From NCBI RefSeq assembly GCF_963675165.1, contig NC_087381.1, forward strand, positions 4,713,378-4,777,377: a stretch of DNA of 64,000 bases, in the 5' to 3' direction. This stretch comes from Halichondria panicea (taxonomy: Eukaryota > Porifera > Demospongiae > Suberitida > Halichondriidae). Positions 57,369 through 64,000 of the stretch are shown here, piece by piece (within the stretch, counting starts at the first letter, position 1; the number at the start of each line of letters is the position of its first letter). The notes under the pieces are model-generated. The model had not been told where the DNA came from. It was given only the letters and a program-made list of their open reading frames with translations, and did no database searches. Made by a program: the position numbers and the translations under genes.

Positions 57369-57569
57369 GTAAGTCATGAATGCGTAACCATAGCAGCTCT
57401 TAAATGAGTATAAGTACCAGTACTCTCGTTTGTAAAATTCTGCTACTAGAAACAATGTTTAACACCAGATTTATCACTAGCAGGAAAGTCTGTTTTGCTA
57501 CACATCTGTACTGTACAATTTATATGTAAGTAACTTGTATGCTGCTTGCATTTGTGCTAACAACGCCAT

Positions 57570-58169
57570 CAAGGGCGTATACAGAGAAGAGGGCATGCAA
57601 CTCACTATGTATCCTACGTACTCATCCGACTTCGTATCAGAGACCGGATATGCTAAAAATAGAATCCAGTATACGGACGTGAACAAGTGGGCGGTGTTGT
57701 TTACGGAGTTATAATTATGGGCGTGTACATCAGAGCTGCCTAGCTAGCTAGCTAACAGTGCAGTATTATTTTAGAGAAGTGTCATGACCAGTCCTAGTCC
57801 AGCCAGGTCCAAGACAACCCCTTCGAGCATGAAGTTGAGTGCTGGGCGCATTGTTAAGAAGTACCAGAGACTCAGGAAGACAGATTATTGTACCTAGGTT
57901 TCATCTTCTTGGAGTTGCAACTGTTGGATGGTTTGCCTTTGCCTTTGACACTGCTAGTACAAGCCATACTGCTGCTGAGAACTAGTTTTACTATGCTGCA
58001 ATCGAGCTAGCTAGCTGGCACAGATATAAAAAATACTTTGATTTACCTTGTGCGGTCAAAGGTTACGCGTGGGCGTTTTTGTGGGCAGTTCTAAAAATAG
58101 CTCAATACGAAGTCCGATGATTCTGAGAATAGGGCGAGTTGCATGCCCTCTTCTCTGTATACGCCCTTG
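57570..58169. mobile_element. 600-bp MITE in Rab copy 2 intron 3, with empty site in copy 1
   Basis: The inverted ends CAAGGGCGTATACAGAGAAG extend for about 34 bp (to GAGGGCATGCAACTC). ACGCCAT flanks both sides (57563-57569 and 58170-58176). Copy 1 at about 21430-21445 reads AACAATGCCGTGCAAT, a single uninterrupted target. Confidence 0.85.
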
Positions 58170-58641
58170 ACGCCATGCAATATTCACGATTGTAGGTCTT
58201 CCCTGTATGATGTACACCTTTCAGTCCACTTTTCTGACTGTTTTGTTGTTTGAGTCAGTTTGTCAATTTGTAGGGAATGAAACTACTAGCTACACTGTAG
58301 AAGGTTAAAATGGTGCCATGAAGAGTGGTCCATTGTGTACATGCATGCATATTTGATTAGTACATGTAGACTGAAGTGTGCTGGTACACTTGGGATGTGG
58401 TGGTTGGTACTAATTACCCCTAGACAAAAATAATAACCACCTCTTAGGCCTAGTTTGCTACATTAAGAGGGAAATGTGTGTACATGTAAGTATTGCAAAA
58501 CTGAGATTGAAGATTGAAGATTGAAATTATCCACCATTTCGAAAATGTTATGCTGGTACTAGTAAGTAGTATACATGTACATTGTACATGTGGTATCCTA
58601 CTCCAACCTTACATTCGCTACAATCCCCCTCTCCCCTACAG

Positions 58642-58835
58642 TTACTACAGAGGTGCCGTGTGTGCTCTCCTAGTCTACGATATTGCCCAACGCTTGACAT
58701 ACGAGAACATTGAACGGTGGTTGAAGGAGCTGAGAGATTATGCGGACCCTAACATTGTCAGTATAGTAGTGGGTAACAAATGTGACTTGAGACATCTCAG
58801 AGTAGTGCCCATAGAGGAGGCCAAGGCGTACGCAG
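58642..58835 (+). CDS. Rab11-like GTPase copy 2, exon 4
   Basis: 194 nt, the same as copy 1. It encodes [40 protein letters not shown], then [13 protein letters not shown], and ends GCAG|GTGGGT. The YYRGAV is like normal Rab11, unlike copy 1. A GT microsatellite begins immediately after the donor. Confidence 0.9.
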
Positions 58836-58924
58836 GTGGGTGTGTGTGTGTGTGTGTGTGCATGTGATGTGCATGTGATGTGCATGTGATGTGCATGTGG
58901 GGCCCAACCTTTGACATATACGGT

Positions 58925-59340
58925 CAGGGTTTCATCCAGGATTTTAAGTTTGGGGAGGAAGTTTGAAAAGAAACCGCGCGCGATAGCGTGAAAATTGTTG
59001 AGGCCACGCCCACTTCCGATCACCACACCTCTTATTTGGTTGTTGGTGCCTATTAGTGATGTACTCCGGCAACTCCATGTAACTTGGTATGCTGGTTTGA
59101 AATTGTGGACCGTATCTATCTATAAAACATATAGAAACTATACATGTACTAAACAAAAACAATGGATAGATTTGTGGTAAGACTATAGGTGATGACCAAT
59201 CATCCTCTAGCAAAGCTACATGTAGCAAAGACTGTGTCTATTTTGGTTATAGTGCCCCCCCCCCTCTCTCCCTTTCTCCATCTTCTCCTCTCTCCCTTTC
59301 TCCATCTTCTCCTATCTTCCCCCCACTAGATGAAACCCTG
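58925..59340. mobile_element. MITE with CAGGGTTTCATC ends, duplicate of 30503-30901
   Basis: Same ends and same neighbours as its partner after exon 4 of copy 1; a C/T-rich tract expanded near the right end. Confidence 0.7.
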
Positions 59341-59459
59341 ACGGTAACATAATTGATACCCAAATTAATAAATGCTGTGTACAACCTTATAATTATGAAG
59401 CTATAGTACCTTTATAATATGTGGTTGGGTATTCAGTTATGACCACCATAATTATGGCC

Positions 59460-59915
59460 TCGGGTATACGGTAGTGTGTGCGTGCGTCGACTGTTTCAGC
59501 TGCTCAAGGATCAATAAAGTGCAAGTAAGAGTTTCTACAGGCTTCTAGTCATGTTTTCTTGGCTTGGTATTTGTGGATTTAAGCTTTGTTCTCGAGTTAC
59601 GCCTACTTGAAATGTCATTGCAGCCTTTTCAGAAGAGTGTGTATTTAGCAAAACTTGTTCACCGAGTGTTGCTACTCTGCTTAGTATAGTTAGCTCTGCA
59701 CTAGACCGCTAGCTATTGGTAGCTGGAAGAGTGAGAACAACAATCATCGTCGATCATTACCCACGCTTTGAGTTTCCCTGTGATTCTGGATTCTGCATGC
59801 AGCAAACAAAATTAAAAATGTTCAATGTGTGTATAAAAACTAGCTATTAGTAGCTTTATGTTATGTAGCTTTGGAACCTCCACCGAGGCACCAGCACCCG
59901 CGGTACTTTCATTAT
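59460..59915 (+). repeat. Dispersed 'CCTCGG' repeat copy
   Basis: Duplicate of 31030-31500, without the palindrome. Around 59780-59830 it keeps the ancestral order GTGATTCTGGATTCTGCATG then AAAATTAAAAATGTTC. Confidence 0.65.
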
Positions 59916-61079
59916 AATTGTATACCGTGCATGCATGCATGTATGGACTTAGCCTCAATTCCAGCCCCTCTCACTAGAGGGCCTGGTATCCACCATTTGT
60001 GCGCGGGTGGATTCAATAGTAAATTTGTTAGTAAAGCTATTAGTGTCAAGAGAAAGAAATCGCCGTCACAACTCTAGGCTCATACAAGGAGCATTGATCT
60101 TACTGAGATGGCATCAAACAAGCGCCTGGAAGCAAGTATATAGACTTGCCAGAGCCGGTCGGTATACTGACAGAAAAACGCCCACCACCGTCTACCACAT
60201 GCAGTACCAAAGAAGACAAAACCTGACTTTTCAACACTGGAGAGAGCAAGAGCAGAAGAGAAGTAGAAGCCATCACAACAAAACTAGTCACTAAAGTCTA
60301 TAATTATTTGTGTTGTGTTTGACCTTCATTAAGTTGTCATACTGCAATTCAAAGTTTCAAATACCATTGGAATCCTCGTTAAAAAGCGCTTCTATATCTA
60401 TGCTGTAGAGCTGGTAAGCTCCAACCAGCTAAAAGTCATGTAGAAGTCCCAGGCATACTTGTCTACCACATAAAGTATAAATGAAGCCATAATTGACCAC
60501 ATAACTTCCGGGGTCGAACTCAACACAAATAGACTTTAGTCTAGGCCATAAATGTTGTAAGTATCTGTGTTATTTTATTAAAACTGCTATGATTTGTGCA
60601 ATGACATCATTTTAAAATATACAATAATATTATACTACACTAAGATATCTCGACCCCCCAAGTTTTGGGGCGATTGGACGAAGCCAAGCCGTCTTTCTCA
60701 ATTGAGAACGGCCTGGACTATGACCACCATATAATCAGGGGCGGATCCAGGGGGTGGTTATAAGGGGCTAAAGCCCCCTTTTAAAAAAAAAATTGTTAGT
60801 CTGAGGTTACAACAATTTTACCACTAACCTTGTTACTTATGCCTCATTTGAGGATGCTACTAGCTATAGCCAGTATATGAAGGATCTACATATGCTATAT
60901 AGCTATACCGATATAGCTATACATGATATCAGGAGTATAGGCCTTCATTCTCTGCACTTTAAAGTAGATTTACAGTTATTAAAATGGCTGTCATTTATTA
61001 CTGGCTCACAAATTCAACAAAAATTATATAAATTAATGGTTATTATGCCTCGGTGCGCATGCACAAGCGAGGTATACAG

Positions 61080-61080
<1 letters not shown>

Positions 61081-61134
<54 letters not shown>

Positions 61135-61135
61135 C
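61081..61135. repeat. (GT)n microsatellite
   Basis: About 50 bp of uninterrupted GT, then GC-containing units, directly after the hairpin GCCTCGGTGCGCATGCACAA/GCGAGG that starts a CCTCGG repeat. Confidence 0.95.
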
Positions 61136-61795
61136 GTGCGTGCATGAACTGTTCGCGTTATACTATAGCTCAAACGGAATGCTCACTTAAATTAATCTTT
61201 AAAAAGGTTGGCATCTGATGTCCTAATATTATAGTGGTGGATCCTTGATACCTTGTATTATCCTATCTAGTTAGGCAAGCAAAAGAAAAAAAAAAAAAGG
61301 GAAAAGAGCAAACAGCACAAAACCATACAGGTAGAAAAGGCAAACAGATGCCCGACCTTGATAGTCGAGAATGATGGGTTAAAGAGTCTTTAACGGTGCA
61401 CCAACCCTCCCCATTCATCTGTTGCATTCAGAACAACTAGTACTGAATAATTATTGGAAGCTATTCACTTGGGGCCATGCTGATTGTAAGCTATATTCAC
61501 ATTTGAGGTAATGCTGACATAAAGTATAGAACTTATCTTAGACTTGATATTGGCTGCTGTAATACTTCAACTTATAGCTTGTGCATGGCTATGTACTTGT
61601 GTAAACTAAATCTGACCTTGAGGGAGGCTTAATTTATTAGGTACAGGCCTGTATTGTCTGGGCTAGGTTTTGTGGTGGTAGTATCTGATAATGGGGATGG
61701 GTCTATGTGGTTCTTCTAGGTGGCAAGCACAAAACAATCATTAACCTCTAATTTTGGTTCTTAGAATTAGCACAAGGCATTAGTCAAAATAGATA

Positions 61796-61829
61796 GTAGT
61801 GTGTGTGTGTGTGTGTGTGTGTGCGTGTG

Positions 61830-61861
<32 letters not shown>

Positions 61862-61862
61862 G
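61796..61862. repeat. (GT)n/(GCGT)n microsatellite
   Basis: GT units change into GCGT units and then into GGTCAGGCTGATATATACAG, the sequence that follows the single GT tract in the other copy. Confidence 0.95.
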
Positions 61863-61869
61863 TCAGGCT

Positions 61870-62365
61870 GATATATACAGCTGCTCAAGGATCAATGAAG
61901 TGAGTTTCTACAGGTTTCTAGTCATGTTCTCTTGGATTTTAATTCGTGGATTTGCAAAATAAAGCTTCGTTCGAGTTATGCCTACTTGGAATGCCATTGC
62001 AGCCTTTTCAGAAGAGTGCGTAGCAAAACTTGTTCACCGAGTGTTGCTATACTCTAATTAGTACTTATAGCTCTGCACTATAACGCTAGCTATTGGTAGC
62101 TGCAAGAGTGAGAAGAGAGCTCCAAGGCTCTGCTGACTTGCAGCCATTAATTTTAGACTTGAACTTTTGGCATAGATAATTTTTAACAACAGTCATCGTC
62201 AATCATTATACTCACTCTTTGTGATTCTGGATTCTTCATGCAGCAAGCCAACTGTTTAATAATCGTGATCAATGTGTGTATAAAAGCTAGCTATATATTA
62301 TTATTAGTAGGTTATGTAGCTTTGGCACCTCCACCGAGGCATCAGCACCCACAGTGCTTTCATTA
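61870..62365 (+). repeat. Dispersed 'CCTCGG' repeat copy
   Basis: Complete body from CAGCTGCTCAAGGATCAATG to CACCTCCACCGAGGCATCAG; duplicate of 32746-33140 but without its internal deletion. Confidence 0.65.
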
Positions 62366-62609
62366 TCTAAGCACAACCCAATATATATATAATTATACTT
62401 ACAAAAACGTGAAAAATTGCTAGGATTGGCCGGGGGGAAACACCAAAGAAACAAAAAAGCGGTCATTTGCCAACAGTATACAGCTCCATTCCGTTAAAAC
62501 GTCATTAAAATTTTTTCGCTAGTTGTTTTTTTGTGGTTTTCCCGGCCAATCGTAGCATTGCATGGGGATGTTCATTTAACTATACATGCCGCATATAATT
62601 AGTACCGTA

Positions 62610-63352
62610 TACCCTTGCGAAAATAAGCCCATCTTGAATAAATGCTCATCCCCTCTTTTACTTCGAAGTTCTTGCACAAGGGTATTTTGACACGATTATA
62701 TGCCCACCCAGAATGAAGAGTTTGAGCATGTGCACAGTAGCTAAATGCCACATGTTCATCTATTATGAAGAAAGAAAAATTTTAGTTTAGACTATAAATT
62801 ATACTCCTTGCTGGACCAAGATCAGACATATAACTTTCTCTGTGCATGTGGATCTGTTTGCCCTTGAAGATGTATATATGCATACAGGGAACAACTATAG
62901 CAGAGAATGCATGGGAACAATTAACACAAAGCTGAGAATCACCCAGGCCAATTTTGCAGGTTATACCTTGCCTTGGTTTGCTGAAACAAAGTACCTGATA
63001 GCTCTGCATGTAGGAGTATGACCTACAACTTTGTCCATCCTTCGGGAAATTCCTGCTGCTACATCTGACAAGCAACGAATAGAGTCAGTTTATCCACTTC
63101 TTCATGTTCATTCTTATCATGCTTTAATCATATATACTCGTGCATGCTATAACATTGTTGTTGTCAATGAAATGTTCATGCTGAAATTAAATTGATAAAG
63201 AATTGTCATAGAGCTAAGTATAGCCTCGACTTGAGGCCGCGGGTGGGTGTATATTCGAATGACAATTCGCTGTTCGCGATTAAACGCCCAGTCCCCTAAT
63301 AAGCCTAACTTCTTGCAGAAAAAGGTGGGCGTATTTTCGCGAGGGTGGGGTA
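62610..63352. mobile_element. Inverted-repeat element with CCCTCGCGAAAATA ends, duplicate
   Basis: Left TACCCTTGCGAAAATAAGCC, right GGGCGTATTTTCGCGAGGGT. Partner of 33383-34101. Confidence 0.65.
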
Positions 63353-63502
63353 TATACATGCATTTGACAATATTTGTGGGACATAATGATCATTGACCGT
63401 GCATTTTGTGCAAAGTATACATGCAATTATGAGTTTTAGGCATAATTATAATTATATACACATCCATAATAAAAATAAATACATGTAATTGTTGACATGC
63501 AT

Positions 63503-64000
63503 ATGGAAGACTCACAGTCTATCATCTCTTCAATTATTTTAGAGAGGCGCTAATACTACACTATAAAAAATGATGTGTGGTTTCACGTAAGTGCGTGACT
63601 ATATATCTATAGGAAAAACGCAGAAAAAAACACACATTTGCCACAATAGTCACGCACTATGCGTGAAAACTATGCACACATCATATTTTACAGTGATAGC
63701 TATACATGCATATATGAATGACGTTGTAACGGATTGGAGCTATGCTGTGTCATCTGCTTTCTTGCATGTTGTTTCTATGCTTTTGGTGTTTTCCCCCGGC
63801 CATTCCCAGCACTTTTTCACATTGCAAATGTTTTTGTGGGTCTTGTTCCCATGCTTTTTGGGGGTCAGATTGTTGAATAGAGAGTTGTTAGAGTTAGTGG
63901 GCACCGGTATAGCATGCCTTCGTAAGTTTGCAGTTATTCAGGTGTTATAGTGCATGATGTTTAAAGGACCAGATACTATTTATCAAATCAACCATGCAGG
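63503..64000. other. No gene recognised; MITE fragment
   Basis: Contains a foldback (GTCACGCACTATGCGTGAAAA with matching TTTCACGTAAGTGCGTGAC) and, at 63720-63840, half of a MITE related to 22466-22941 (GTTGTAACGGATTGGAGCTA). Confidence 0.5.

Larger units (their letters stand above)
58490..63502. repeat. Segmental duplication block (partner about 29540-34250)
   Basis: Sequence and order agree over the whole block: exon 4, the CAGGGTTT MITE, the CCTCGG repeat copies, the CATACAAGGAGCATTGATCT region, and the element with CCCTCGCGAAAATA ends. The match stops abruptly after GTTGACATGC on both sides. Confidence 0.85.

Overview
The window looks like animal nuclear DNA, most likely a sponge and probably a demosponge. 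It is AT-rich and gene-poor. Genes have GT-AG introns, and the DNA is packed with short inverted-repeat transposons, (GT)n microsatellites and minisatellites. The cellular genes are a Rab11-type GTPase and a GTPase-plus-death-domain protein related to ROCO/DAPK proteins. The sponge assignment rests on sequence style and remembered family distributions, not on a search. There are 200 Ns at 17801-18000. No bacterial-style operons, ribosome binding sites or CRISPR arrays were seen.

Layout. 1-17.8 kb is a transposon graveyard. It holds a frameshifted DDE transposase, two 419-bp MITE twins with AAAT/ATTT target duplications, a broken OB-fold/zinc-ribbon gene, a pogo-like MITE, an endonuclease-domain fragment, a broken conserved gene of unknown function, and a possible two-exon small gene on the minus strand. 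18.4-35.7 kb carries the first five coding exons of a Rab11-like gene (copy 1), with introns swollen by repeats. 37.4-42.3 kb carries a three-exon ROCO-like GTPase/death-domain gene. 43.2-48.8 kb holds a RecQ-like fragment, a hAT remnant and orphan 3' exons of a Rab11-like gene ending in a Cys-Cys prenylation motif.

50.9-54.8 kb is a nested transposon. The outer element has 29-bp inverted repeats flanked by TA and carries two convergent genes: an intact-looking Tc1/mariner-type DDE transposase, and a 291-residue protein of a family I recognise only as an uncharacterised multicopy animal family with a SHOCT-like C-terminus. A 1.56-kb Merlin element with its own four-exon transposase sits inside the second gene. 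Removing it with one 8-bp target copy brings the two coding halves back in frame. 56.2-58.8 kb carries a second Rab11-like 5' half (copy 2). Its flank to about 63.5 kb repeats the flank of copy 1, so a segment of roughly 18.3-34.25 kb was duplicated. Differences between the copies expose transposon empty sites and a deletion between microsatellites.

Most notable: (i) the two-gene Tc1/mariner element; (ii) both Rab11-like copies lack the catalytic switch II glutamine (Arg in one, Leu in the other); (iii) the splice phase of Rab exon 5 matches the first ROCO-like exon, so a Rab-ROCO-death fusion transcript is possible.
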